Position numbers and translations under genes: made by a program. The notes beneath the pieces were generated by a model. That model saw only the letters and a program-made list of their open reading frames with translations. It had not been told where the DNA came from and did no database searches. 17,217 nucleotides of DNA from CAYPKG01 sp964411275 (lineage in GTDB: Bacteria > Bacillota > Clostridia > Christensenellales > CAG-138): positions 1-17,217 of the forward strand of contig CAYPKG010000041.1 of assembly GCA_964411275.1 (NCBI GenBank). Direction: 5' to 3'. Shown piece after piece: positions 7,229 through 14,971 of this stretch. The stretch's first letter is position 1. Each line of letters begins with the position of its first letter.

Positions 7229-8344
7229 CCCGCCGGAATTTGGTTTCTCCATATGCCTGCGCCGAAGCTGNNNNNNNNNNTCCTCCCCGCCGGAATTTGG
7301 TTTCTTCTCCACATGCCTGCGCCTAAGCTGGCCGCAGGCCCCCTCAATGTCCGTGCCAAGCTCCCTGCGCACCGTGGCCGACTGTCCAAGGGCGTTGAGC
7401 CTGTCGCAAAACACCTTGGCCGCCTCCCGGGTGGTGCCCGTCAAATTCCGCTCCTTCACCGGGTTCAATGGAATGAGGTTCACATGACAGTTGACATTCT
7501 TTAATAGTCCCCGCAGCGCCGCCGCATCCGCCTGCGCGTCGTTCACCCCGGCGATCAGCGCATACTCGAATATGGCCCGGCGGCCGGTTTTGTTGGCATA
7601 ATCGGCGGCCGCCGCCACCACCTCCCTGATGGGAAACCGCTTGTTGATGGGCATCAGCTTGGAGCGGGTTTCGTCGTCATGGGCGTGGAGGGACACGCAA
7701 AGCGTCACCGCCGGCGCGTCCTCCACCAGCCGCTTCATCTCCGGCACCAGTCCGCAGGTGGACAGCGAAATGTTTCGGGGGCTGATGTTCAGCCCGCCGG
7801 CCGCTGACACACGCCACAAAAACCGCACCACATTTTCATAATTGTCAAGGGGTTCCCCGCTGCCCATGAGCACCAGGTTCGTCACCTGCCGCTTGCGGTT
7901 TGTGTCGATAGCGGCCTCGGTCTCGTCCCGCTCAATGGCCAGCACCGTGCTTAGCATCTCTCCATGGGCCAGGTTCCTCACCCGGCCTTCCAAGGTGGAC
8001 GCGCAGAACGCGCAGCCCATGCGGCAGCCCACCTGGGTGGATAGGCACAGGGTGTTTCCATGATGATAGCGCATCAGCACCGCCTCCACAAGCTCCCCGT
8101 CCATGAGGCGCAGTAGGTATTTCGTGGTGTCGTCGATTTTGGAAGCCCGTTTTTCCACGATGTCCGCACCGCCCCATGGGATGTCCGCGAGCTTTTCGCG
8201 CAAAGGCTTGGGCAGGTTTACCATCTGTTCGGGCCGTATCCCCCGCACCAGCCAGCCGTAGACCTGTGCCGCCCGAAAGCGCGGCTCTCCCCAATCAGCG
8301 AGAAGGGCCGTCAGTTCTTCCAGGGAATAGTCCATCAGGTTCAT
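7220..8344 (-). CDS. rlmN: Dual-specificity RNA methyltransferase RlmN (gap near the 3' end)
   Basis: Radical-SAM enzyme making 2-methyladenosine at A2503 of 23S rRNA and A37 of some tRNAs. About 350 residues of real sequence. The iron-sulfur motif C-x3-C-x2-C is Cys107, Cys111, Cys114 (QVGCRMGCAFC). The SAM-binding GSGEPLDN follows at 161-168. The second catalytic Cys is in GACGQL (Cys337), upstream of the gap, so the catalytic set is intact. The ATG at 8344 overlaps the rsmB stop (ATGA). The open frame runs through a 10-N gap, which makes the C-terminus look duplicated: QLRRRHVEKKPNSGGE, unknown residues, then QLRRRHMEKPNSGGKE and TGA. The native protein almost certainly ends with just one of these tails. 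Confidence 0.92.
   Translation of the reverse strand: MNLMDYSLEELTALLADWGEPRFRAAQVYGWLVRGIRPEQMVNLPKPLREKLADIPWGGADIVEKRASKIDDTTKYLLRLMDGELVEAVLMRYHHGNTLCLSTQVGCRMGCAFCASTLEGRVRNLAHGEMLSTVLAIERDETEAAIDTNRKRQVTNLVLMGSGEPLDNYENVVRFLWRVSAAGGLNISPRNISLSTCGLVPEMKRLVEDAPAVTLCVSLHAHDDETRSKLMPINKRFPIREVVAAAADYANKTGRRAIFEYALIAGVNDAQADAAALRGLLKNVNCHVNLIPLNPVKERNLTGTTREAAKVFCDRLNALGQSATVRRELGTDIEGACGQLRRRHVEKKPNSGGEXXXXQLRRRHMEKPNSGGKE
7224..7270 (-). repeat. Left copy of the diverged duplicate flanking the assembly gap
   Basis: Encodes the RlmN tail QLRRRHMEKPNSGGKE and the whiA binding site. It matches 7281-7330 except for three substitutions and one in-frame 3-nt indel. It runs straight into whiA without a break. 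Confidence 0.85.
7271..7280. other. Assembly gap (10 N)
   Basis: Ten ambiguous bases, a fixed-size scaffold filler. Both flanks carry near-copies of the same ~50 bp, so the true gap size may be negative, meaning two overlapping contigs that were not merged. Confidence 0.97.
7281..7330 (-). repeat. Right copy of the diverged duplicate flanking the assembly gap
   Basis: Continuous with the main body of rlmN and encodes QLRRRHVEKKPNSGGE. Relative to the left copy it has an extra AAG codon, one synonymous Arg codon change (AGG against CGG) and two missense changes (Val/Met, Glu/Lys). That pattern looks like natural divergence rather than random error. Confidence 0.85.
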
Positions 8345-9669
8345 GGCTGACCTCCATGCTTCTTCCGCATCCGGGCGATGAAAAACCCTTCCACCCCGTC
8401 CCGGTTGGGAAATAGCTGCAGCATGCCCGCTTCGCGTCCCGGTATGCTTGCGGGCAGATAGGGCGAAAGATCGTCCAGCGCGAAATCCGGGTTTGTGTCC
8501 AAGAAAGCCCGCACCTGCTCCTCGTTTTCCATGGGGCTGATGGTACAGGTGATATAGAGCAAAATTCCACCAGGCGCCACGTATTCCTTCACCGTGTTGA
8601 GGATGCGAGCCTGGGTTTGTTTGAGCGCTGCTACCCCCTGGGCGGTTTTGCCATAGCGCAGATCCGGTTTCGACTCCGCCACCCCAAAGCCGGAGCAGGG
8701 CGCGTCCACCAATACCAGGTCGAATTTGCCGTCGTATTCCGGCGCCCGCCGCGCCGCGTCCTGGATTTTCGTTTGCGCCGGGACATTAAGCCTCGCTAGG
8801 GTATTGTCCAAAAGCTCTTTCCTGTGGGGGTGAAGCTCCCATGCCGTCAACGCGGCCTTCCCGCCTGACAGCGCGTAAAGGTACGCGGTTTTGCCGCCGG
8901 GGGCCGCGCACGCGTCCAGCACCTTCATGCCCGGCTGGATGCCTGCGGCATGGCAGGCCAGCATGGCGCTTTCCCCCTGTACCGTCATGCGTCCCGATAG
9001 AAACTGCTCATCCCTCGTAACGTCAATCCCCGTTTGAAGCTTAAAGCAATCCGGCAAATGCCGCCCGGGCGCAAAGGGGATGTTCTTCTTCGTCAAATAC
9101 TCCGACAACTCCCCCGCCGTCATGGGCGGCTGGGGCCTTACGCATAGTGCGGTATCGTCCTCGTACCCCAACAGCTCTTCTGTAAATTCCCCTCCATAGC
9201 GGGCAATCCAGTCCTCTACAAGCCATTGGGGCCAGCTGTATTGAATGCTCAGCCTCTCTGCCAAAGGTTCCTCTGGGATAACCGGCAACCCGCCCTCGTT
9301 TTTCGCCCGGGCAACGGCACGCAGCACGCCGTTGACATAGCCCGCAAGCCCGCCCTTGCCGATTTCCTTCGTCAGGCGCACCCCCTCGTTGCAGGCCGCG
9401 CTTTGGGGCGTGCGCATAAACAACAGCTCGCAGACGCCTATGCGCAATATCCCCCGGATAGCGGGCTTCGGGTTTGTTTTGGTAAAATGGGACAGCACAA
9501 AATCGATGTACAACAGATGATCCAGCACCCCGTACACGATGGCCGTCACAAACGCCCCGTCCCTGGCGTCGGCGGTTTGTTGCCGCGCCTGTTTGAGCCG
9601 GAGGTTCGCGTATGCGCCGCCCCCGGTAATATCCAAAAGGGCCTCAAGCGCCACCCGCCGCGCGCTCAT
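8341..9669 (-). CDS. rsmB: 16S rRNA (cytosine-967-C5)-methyltransferase RsmB
   Basis: 442 residues, normal RsmB length. Residues ~1-125 form the NusB-like RNA-binding domain; the rest is the SAM-dependent m5C methyltransferase. Motifs: SAM-binding DACAAPGGKT (252-261), DAPCSGFG (322-329) with Cys325, and ITCTISPMENEEQV (373-386) with Cys375, the two-cysteine mechanism of RsmB-type enzymes. The reading frame stays open upstream to 9996, but that stretch overlaps fmt and is not family sequence. The ATG at 9669 overlaps the fmt stop as ATGA and gives the proper N-terminus MSARRVALEALLDI. Its stop overlaps the rlmN start in the same way. The def-fmt-rsmB-rlmN order is common in Clostridia. Confidence 0.95.
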   Translation of the reverse strand: MSARRVALEALLDITGGGAYANLRLKQARQQTADARDGAFVTAIVYGVLDHLLYIDFVLSHFTKTNPKPAIRGILRIGVCELLFMRTPQSAACNEGVRLTKEIGKGGLAGYVNGVLRAVARAKNEGGLPVIPEEPLAERLSIQYSWPQWLVEDWIARYGGEFTEELLGYEDDTALCVRPQPPMTAGELSEYLTKKNIPFAPGRHLPDCFKLQTGIDVTRDEQFLSGRMTVQGESAMLACHAAGIQPGMKVLDACAAPGGKTAYLYALSGGKAALTAWELHPHRKELLDNTLARLNVPAQTKIQDAARRAPEYDGKFDLVLVDAPCSGFGVAESKPDLRYGKTAQGVAALKQTQARILNTVKEYVAPGGILLYITCTISPMENEEQVRAFLDTNPDFALDDLSPYLPASIPGREAGMLQLFPNRDGVEGFFIARMRKKHGGQP

Positions 9670-10592
9670 GTAAGCGTCACGCCCGAAAGGGATTTGCCCC
9701 TGAGAAACGCCTTCGCCTCCATGCGCTTGCCGCCCGGCGCCTGCAATTCCAACACCTCCACGCTGTTGCCATCCCCGCAGGAGATGAACAATCCCGTATT
9801 GGCTTCGCCAAAGCAGGTGCCGGGAATGCCCTCCCCAGGCCCCGCAAGCCGTGTAAGCCAGAGCTTTAGCGTTCCGCCGTCGGGAAGCGAAGCGTACGCT
9901 CCCGGCCAGGGGTTCGCCCCCCGCACCCGGTCGTGTACGCGCTTCGCCGTCCAGCTCCAGTGGATTTTTCCGTCCTCTTTTTTCAGCATCCGGCATTTGG
10001 TCGCCTGCGCCTCATTCTGGGGTACGGGAACAATTGTCCCCGCCGCAAGCCCCTTTATGGTGTCCTTTAAGAGCGCCGCGCCCAGCACCGAAAGCCGGTA
10101 ATATAATTCCCCGGCGGTCTCGTTTGGCCCGATGGGGGTTTCCGCCTTCAAGAGCATGTCCCCTGTGTCCAGGCCCACGTCCGTGAGCATTGTGGTGATC
10201 CCCGTCACTTCTTCCCCGTCCATCACCGCCCACTGGATGGGCGCGGCCCCCCGGTATTTGGGAAGCAGCGAGCCGTGGACGTTGACGCAGCCCAGGCGCG
10301 GAATGTCAAGGTTTTCTTTGGACAGAATTTGTCCAAACGCGGCGGTGACCATCAGCTCCGGCCCAAAGTCTTGAAGCGCTATCACCCCCGCCTCATCCCG
10401 GATGCGGGAAAACTGATACACCGGAATGCCGTGGCGTAACGCCAGGGTTTTTATAGGGGTTGGGGTCAGCTTGGCATGCCGTCCGTAAGGCCGGTCGGGC
10501 TGCGTAAAAACGGCCAGGTCGTGGCCGCTATCAATCAGCATCTGCAGGGACGGCACGGCAAAATCCGGCGTTCCCAGAAAAGCGATCCTCAT
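9666..10592 (-). CDS. fmt: Methionyl-tRNA formyltransferase
   Basis: 308 residues, close to the usual ~310. Transfers a formyl group from 10-formyltetrahydrofolate to initiator Met-tRNA. The N-terminal formyltransferase domain holds the tRNA-contacting loop QPDRPYGR (31-38) and the catalytic triad Asn104, His106 (VNVHGSLLPKYRG) and Asp142 (GLDTGD). The C-terminal OB-like domain starts around residue 205. The ATG overlaps the def stop (ATGA) and the TGA overlaps the rsmB start. Paired with def, it forms the add-then-remove formyl cycle of translation initiation. Confidence 0.96.
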   Translation of the reverse strand: MRIAFLGTPDFAVPSLQMLIDSGHDLAVFTQPDRPYGRHAKLTPTPIKTLALRHGIPVYQFSRIRDEAGVIALQDFGPELMVTAAFGQILSKENLDIPRLGCVNVHGSLLPKYRGAAPIQWAVMDGEEVTGITTMLTDVGLDTGDMLLKAETPIGPNETAGELYYRLSVLGAALLKDTIKGLAAGTIVPVPQNEAQATKCRMLKKEDGKIHWSWTAKRVHDRVRGANPWPGAYASLPDGGTLKLWLTRLAGPGEGIPGTCFGEANTGLFISCGDGNSVEVLELQAPGGKRMEAKAFLRGKSLSGVTLT

Positions 10593-11062
10593 TCTTCCTC
10601 CTCGGGTTCCCAGCCCTCCGGCGGGTCAGTCACCAGCCGCACAAACACCTTTCCGTCCAGATGATCCACCTCGTGCAGGATTGCCCGGGCAAACAGGCCA
10701 GTGGCGTCATACTCGATCAACTCGCCCTTTCTGTTGAGGGCACGGGCCACCACATGGTCTGGGCGTACCACATATCCCGACTGGCCGGGAAAGGACAGGC
10801 AGCCTTCCAGGGCCCCCTGCTCTCCCTGAGTTAATATGATCTCAGGATTGATCATTTCAACCGCGCCATCGCCGCAGTCGATGACCACCACCCGTTTGAG
10901 GATGCCCACTTGGGACGCGGCAAGGCCGCAGCCGTCCGCCTTGTACATGGTTTCCAGCATATCGTCGATCAGTTCCCGGGTGCGCCTGTCGATGTTCTGC
11001 ACCGGCCTGCAAACCTTGTACAATGCGGGGTCGTCCTCGCGTAAAATCCTTCGTAATGCCAT
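10589..11062 (-). CDS. def: Peptide deformylase
   Basis: 157 residues, type I-like length. Removes the formyl group from nascent proteins using a metal held by a Cys and two His. Motif 1 is GCGLAASQ (44-51), a mild variant of GVGLAAPQ. Motif 2 is EGCLSFPG with metal ligand Cys88. Motif 3 is LHEVDHLDG with His130, Glu131 and His134. The C-terminus ends in an acidic run. The start is supported by AAGGA 8 nt upstream of the ATG. It follows priA after 89 nt and overlaps fmt by 4 nt. Confidence 0.96.
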   Translation of the reverse strand: MALRRILREDDPALYKVCRPVQNIDRRTRELIDDMLETMYKADGCGLAASQVGILKRVVVIDCGDGAVEMINPEIILTQGEQGALEGCLSFPGQSGYVVRPDHVVARALNRKGELIEYDATGLFARAILHEVDHLDGKVFVRLVTDPPEGWEPEEEE

Positions 11063-11094
11063 AGTAACAATCCTTCCTTCAATCTCCTTAGCCT

Positions 11095-11100
11095 ATTATA
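11095..11100 (-). promoter_or_regulatory. Possible -10 box upstream of def
   Basis: A perfect TATAAT (11100-11095, minus strand) lies 32 nt upstream of the def start in the 89-nt priA-def spacer. No good -35 box is found 16-18 nt upstream and there is no TGn extension. This is a weak candidate for an internal promoter serving def-fmt-rsmB-rlmN. Confidence 0.3.
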
Positions 11101-11151
11101 ACGCAACCGACAAAAAAGTGGTATTCCCTGACGCATTCATCAGTTTTTTGA

Positions 11152-13413
11152 CTACAGCATTTCCCCCGGGTTTACCTCCAGCGTGGCGAACAGCTCCCCC
11201 CTGTGGGCCTGTGCGTAACCGTACACCGCTTTGAGCGCCGCCGCCGTGCGGGGCGTGCGCAGGAGCTTTACCACCACCTGATACCGGTACACCCCCCGTT
11301 TTCTAGCAATCGGTGCGGGCCCGCCCACGATCAGCAGAAATTCCTCCTGATGCTCCGGCCCCAACGCCTCTTGTACCGCCTGCTCCAATCCCTGCTCATA
11401 CAGCGCTCCCGTCTCGAAAAGCGCCGCTTTGTCCACGCTGGAAAACAGCGCCCGGACGAACAGCGCGTAAGGCGGGAACAGCGCCGCCCGGCGCATGTTG
11501 ATCTCATACGCGTAAAACCCTTTGTAATCATGGGTTTTGGAAAACTGGACGCTGGGATGCTCCGGCGAATACGTCTGGATCACCACTTCCCCAGGCGCCT
11601 CGTCCCTGCCCGCGCGCCCCGCCACCTGTGTCAGCAGCTGAAACGTGCGCTCAGCGCTGCGATAATCCGGCAGGTGCAGCGTGGCGTCTGCCGCCACGAC
11701 GCCCACCAATGTCACGTTGGGGTAATCCAGGCCCTTCGCGATCATCTGGGTGCCGATCATGATCTGCGCCTCACCGGCGGCAAACCGGGCAAGCAGCTTT
11801 TGGTGGGCGTCCTTGGCCCGGGTGGTGTCCATGTCCATGCGCAGGGTCGTCGCCTCAGGAAAATGCTCATGCACCTGCTCCTCCACCTGCTGGGTGCCCA
11901 CTCCAAAGTATTTGAGGTATGGCTTCCCGCAGGAGGGGCAAACGGCGGGTACCTGGGCCCCATACCCGCAGTAATGGCATTTTAGCCGTTCCCCAAGCCG
12001 ATGATACGTCAAAGACACATCGCAATTGGAGCACTGCAGCACCCCGCCGCACCCCCGGCAGGCCACAAATGTGGAGTAGCCCCGGCGGTTGATGAACAGG
12101 ATCGCCTGATGCCCCTTTTGGAGGCAGTCCTTCAGCTTTTGATACAGCGCGGCGCTGAATATGCTGTTGTTGCCTTTTTCAAACTCCACGCGCATATCCA
12201 CGATGCTGACCTTGGGCAGCGGTCGGTTTTGCACCCGCTCCGGAAGCTCCAACAAATGATAGCGCCCGGCAAGCGTCCGTCGGTAGGTGGTGATGGAGGG
12301 GGTGGCGCTGCCCAGCAGCAGGGGCGCGTTTTGTAACCTACACCGTTTCCTCGCCACCTCGATGGCATGATACCGGGGGGCGCTTTCGCTTTGGTACGAC
12401 TGCTCGTGCTCCTCGTCGATGACGATCAGCCCCAGGTTTTCTGTAGGGGCGAACACCGCCCCGCGTGCGCCGATGACCACCTGGGCTTTGCCAAGCCGGA
12501 TGCGCCGCCACTCGTCAAACCGTTCCCCGTCGGACAGGCGGCTGTGCAGCACCGCGATCCCCCCGCCAAACCGGCTTTTGAACCGCTCCACCGTTTGCGG
12601 GGTCAGGGCGATTTCCGGCACCAGCACGATTGCGGTTTTCCCCGCGTCCAGCACCGCCTTGATGCAGTGCATGTATACCTCGGTTTTGCCGGAGCCGGTG
12701 ATCCCATGGAGCAGATACGTGCCGCCGCTGCCCTTGGCCATGGCCCCAGTCACCGCTTCCACCGCCGCTTGCTGGCGAGGGTTGAGCACAACCTGTGTTT
12801 CCGGCATTGCCGGGCCTTTCATTATCCCCGGACGGCGGAACGTCACATGCCCGCTTTCGATGAGGAAGCCCTTTTTCAAAAGCGCGGCGATCGCAGGGCG
12901 TGCGCCGGGGATAAACCCGGCGATGTCGTCCACCGCCATTTCAAGGCCGCTTTCCCTCAAAAAGTCGAATACCTCCAGCTGCTTAGGCGACCGGGGCGTG
13001 CCGCTTTTGTTCAAAAGCGCCTGCCGCAGCTCCTCCGCGTTTTCCGCGATCTGCACCGTGCGCTGGGTCTTTTCCTTCACCCGGCCCTGGCGCATGGCGG
13101 CAGGCAGCATCAGCCTGAGCGCGTCGATCATCAGGCAATGATAGCTTTCCTGCAGCCATTTGGCAAGCGCCAGCTGCTCCAAAAGCAGCGCGGGCCATGG
13201 CTCCATCGTGCGCAGGATGGGCTTAATCTGGCCGATCTGCTCTCTCGGCTCCTCCAGCAGCGACAGCACAAACCCCTCCACCCTTTTATTACCCCGGCCA
13301 AAGGGCGCCAAAACGCGCTGGCCCGCCGTCACCGCCATCCCCTCCGGGATGGCATACGTGAACAGGCGGTCCACATTTCCATGGGCAATATCAACGATGA
13401 TCTCTGCATACAT
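11152..13413 (-). CDS. priA: Primosomal replication restart helicase PriA
   Basis: 753 residues, typical length. PriA rebuilds the replisome at stalled forks by loading the replicative helicase. Residues 1-~105 form the 3'-end-binding domain, followed by a winged-helix-like region. The superfamily 2 helicase core has Walker A GITGSGKT (237-244), DEEH (333-336), GSATPS (368-373) and QVAGRAGR near the C-terminal helicase lobe. Eight cysteines between the lobes (452, 455, 461, 464, 479, 482, 492, 495) form the two zinc sites. The start ATG has AGAGG 8 nt upstream. It is separated from coaBC by a repeat-rich spacer, an unusually loose junction in this run. Confidence 0.96.
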   Translation of the reverse strand: MYAEIIVDIAHGNVDRLFTYAIPEGMAVTAGQRVLAPFGRGNKRVEGFVLSLLEEPREQIGQIKPILRTMEPWPALLLEQLALAKWLQESYHCLMIDALRLMLPAAMRQGRVKEKTQRTVQIAENAEELRQALLNKSGTPRSPKQLEVFDFLRESGLEMAVDDIAGFIPGARPAIAALLKKGFLIESGHVTFRRPGIMKGPAMPETQVVLNPRQQAAVEAVTGAMAKGSGGTYLLHGITGSGKTEVYMHCIKAVLDAGKTAIVLVPEIALTPQTVERFKSRFGGGIAVLHSRLSDGERFDEWRRIRLGKAQVVIGARGAVFAPTENLGLIVIDEEHEQSYQSESAPRYHAIEVARKRCRLQNAPLLLGSATPSITTYRRTLAGRYHLLELPERVQNRPLPKVSIVDMRVEFEKGNNSIFSAALYQKLKDCLQKGHQAILFINRRGYSTFVACRGCGGVLQCSNCDVSLTYHRLGERLKCHYCGYGAQVPAVCPSCGKPYLKYFGVGTQQVEEQVHEHFPEATTLRMDMDTTRAKDAHQKLLARFAAGEAQIMIGTQMIAKGLDYPNVTLVGVVAADATLHLPDYRSAERTFQLLTQVAGRAGRDEAPGEVVIQTYSPEHPSVQFSKTHDYKGFYAYEINMRRAALFPPYALFVRALFSSVDKAALFETGALYEQGLEQAVQEALGPEHQEEFLLIVGGPAPIARKRGVYRYQVVVKLLRTPRTAAALKAVYGYAQAHRGELFATLEVNPGEML

Positions 13414-13449
13414 AGGCGCTACCTCTGGACAGGGGGATACGACGGGAAT

Positions 13450-13518
13450 ACGTCGGGGCTCCGCCCCAAGCTACGTCGGGGCCCCGCCCCAAGCTACGTC
13501 GGGGCTCCGCCCCGAACC
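13450..13518. repeat. Three tandem 23-bp GC-rich palindromic repeats
   Basis: Three adjacent 23-bp units (13450-13472, 13473-13495, 13496-13518) each start ACGTC and contain GGGGC-TCC-GCCCC, or GGGGC-CCC-GCCCC in the middle unit, a short inverted repeat that can fold as a 5-bp GC stem. The third unit diverges at its last bases. They lie just upstream of priA. REP-like intergenic elements of this kind are common in gut Clostridia, in my recollection; I cannot confirm family membership here. Confidence 0.85.
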
Positions 13519-13521
13519 CCG

Positions 13522-13551
13522 CTTGCACCTTTTTTACAAAAAAGGTGCAAG
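13522..13551. repeat. Perfect 14-bp inverted repeat (hairpin)
   Basis: CTTGCACCTTTTTT and AAAAAAGGTGCAAG pair perfectly across a 2-nt centre. It directly adjoins the GC-rich tandem repeats and begins 27 nt past the coaBC stop. The T-run sits inside the stem rather than after it, so it is not a standard intrinsic terminator on either strand. It may be part of a composite repeat element, or it may stabilise or weaken the upstream transcript end. Confidence 0.8.
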
Positions 13552-13577
13552 ACTCCAAAAAACTTTAATGTTTCATT

Positions 13578-14762
13578 TTATAGTTTCAATGCTAATTGAT
13601 CTAAAAGCCAGTGGGCCACCTCCGCTTTGGTGCGAAGCCCGCTCATGAGGGGCTCCCCTTCCCTCCGATACAGCGTTACAGCATTCGTGTCCCCCGCAAA
13701 CCCCACGCCGGCGGCGGATACGTCGTTGGCGGCGATAAAATCGAGGTTTTTCTTATGGAGCTTTTCCATGGCGTAGCGGTCAATCTCCCGGGTTTCCGCC
13801 GCAAACCCCATCAGCACCTGGTGGGCCTTTTGCTCGCCCATGCGCTTTAAAATATCAACGGTGGGCTTCAAGCCAATCTGCATCAGCCCCTCGCCGGATT
13901 TTTTGATCTTATGATCGGCGGTTTTGTCCGGGGTAAAGTCCGCCGGTGCCGCCGCCATAATGAGCGCGTCGCAAGAGGGGAACCTTGCCTCCACCGCCTC
14001 CAAAAGCTGTTGTGACGAGCGGATGTCCACCCTTTCTACCCCCACCGGGGCGGACAGGACAACCGGCCCGCTCACGAGGGTTACTTCAGCACCCCGCCTT
14101 GCGGCAGCCTCTGCGATTGCAAAGCCCATCTTTCCGCTGGAGCGGTTGGTAAGGTACCGCACCGGGTCCAGGTCCTCACAGGTCGGCCCCGCGCTGACCA
14201 GGATGCGCTTGCCCGCGAGATCGCATTTAGGATAGAGCGCAGCCATCACCGCCTCTAAAATCTGCTCTGTTTGTGCAAGCCTGCCCTTGCCCACATCCCC
14301 GCAAGCCAAAAGCCCTTCCTCCGGCTCGATAAACACGCAGCCCCTGGCCTTCAGGGTTTTGATGTTTTTTTCCACCGCCGGGTGGGTGAGCATATTGCTG
14401 TTCATCGCCGGGGCAATCAGCACCGGCGCGCGGGTGGCCAGGAACGTAGAGGTCAACAGATCGTCGGATATGCCGTTTGCGGCCTTGCCGATGAAGTTGG
14501 CCGTGGCGGGCGCTACAAGAAACACGTCCGCCGCTTTGGCAAGGGAAATATGCTCCACCTCAAAGGGCGTTTCCCGGCTGAACTGGTCTGTGGCCACGGC
14601 GTTTTTCGATAATGTATCCAGCGTTAAGGGCGTAATAAACCGCGCGCCCGCGTCCGTCAGGATCACGCGCACGTCTATGTCCAGCTTTTTCAGCTGGCTT
14701 GTAAGCTCCGCCGCCTTGTATGCGGCGATGGAGCCGGTTACCCCCAATACAACCGTTTTCAT
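13578..14762 (-). CDS. coaBC: Bifunctional phosphopantothenoylcysteine decarboxylase / phosphopantothenate-cysteine ligase
   Basis: 394 residues, the usual fused CoaBC (Dfp) length. It catalyses two successive steps of coenzyme A synthesis. The N-terminal CoaC flavoprotein half has GVTGSIAAYK (7-16), catalytic His71 in VEHIS, the substrate motif PAMN (118-121) and Cys154 in ACGDVGKGR. The C-terminal CoaB half starts near residue 185 and has DPVRYLTNRSSGKMG (199-213), DHKIKK (283-288) and GFAAET (319-324). The ATG overlaps the rpoZ stop (ATGA). The order gmk-rpoZ-coaBC-priA is standard for Bacillota. Confidence 0.96.
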   Translation of the reverse strand: MKTVVLGVTGSIAAYKAAELTSQLKKLDIDVRVILTDAGARFITPLTLDTLSKNAVATDQFSRETPFEVEHISLAKAADVFLVAPATANFIGKAANGISDDLLTSTFLATRAPVLIAPAMNSNMLTHPAVEKNIKTLKARGCVFIEPEEGLLACGDVGKGRLAQTEQILEAVMAALYPKCDLAGKRILVSAGPTCEDLDPVRYLTNRSSGKMGFAIAEAAARRGAEVTLVSGPVVLSAPVGVERVDIRSSQQLLEAVEARFPSCDALIMAAAPADFTPDKTADHKIKKSGEGLMQIGLKPTVDILKRMGEQKAHQVLMGFAAETREIDRYAMEKLHKKNLDFIAANDVSAAGVGFAGDTNAVTLYRREGEPLMSGLRTKAEVAHWLLDQLALKL

Positions 14763-14971
14763 CTCTTTTTGTTGAGCAGGTATTCCTCCGGATACTCCAG
14801 CGTAATCCTGCCCTCTGAGAGTTCTTCCACCGCCAGTGACACGGGCTTTCGGTCACCCAGTATTTCCGGATTGTCCATCAGCTGCCTGGCCCTGCGGGAC
14901 ACCGCCGTCACCAGCATGTACCGGCAGCCGACCTTGTCGATCAGCTCATTGAGTGCGGGTTTGTTCATCAT
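14759..14971 (-). CDS. rpoZ: DNA-directed RNA polymerase subunit omega
   Basis: 70 residues. Omega stabilises the beta' subunit and helps assemble RNA polymerase. Recognisable features: the N-terminal helix NKPALNELIDK, then YMLVTAVSRRARQL (18-31, matching the usual Y-x-LV...A-x-RARQL) and KPVSLAVEEL (42-51). A longer open frame upstream, to 15031, overlaps gmk and is rejected. Two ATG codons are adjacent; the first (14971) overlaps the gmk TGA as ATGA and lies about 10 nt after AGGGAGGG, so it is chosen. Confidence 0.93.
   Translation of the reverse strand: MMNKPALNELIDKVGCRYMLVTAVSRRARQLMDNPEILGDRKPVSLAVEELSEGRITLEYPEEYLLNKKR

Noticed and set aside
7220..7340. RlmN with a genuinely duplicated C-terminal tail
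   Set aside because: The duplication straddles a 10-N scaffold gap and the copies differ as strain variants would; overlapping contig ends are more likely.
9670..9996. Long N-terminal extension of rsmB
   Set aside because: The frame is open but overlaps the fmt coding region. The ATG at 9669, overlapping the fmt stop, gives the normal RsmB N-terminus.
13450..13518. CRISPR array
   Set aside because: The three 23-bp units are directly adjacent with no unique spacers, and no cas genes are nearby.
13522..13551. Standard intrinsic terminator after coaBC
   Set aside because: The stem is perfect, but its T-run lies within the stem and no U tract follows on either strand, so I list it as a repeat only.
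12367..13599. 410-codon plus-strand open frame
   Set aside because: It lies antisense to priA, whose helicase and zinc motifs are unambiguous, and extends into the repeat spacer. Long antisense frames are expected in GC-rich coding DNA.
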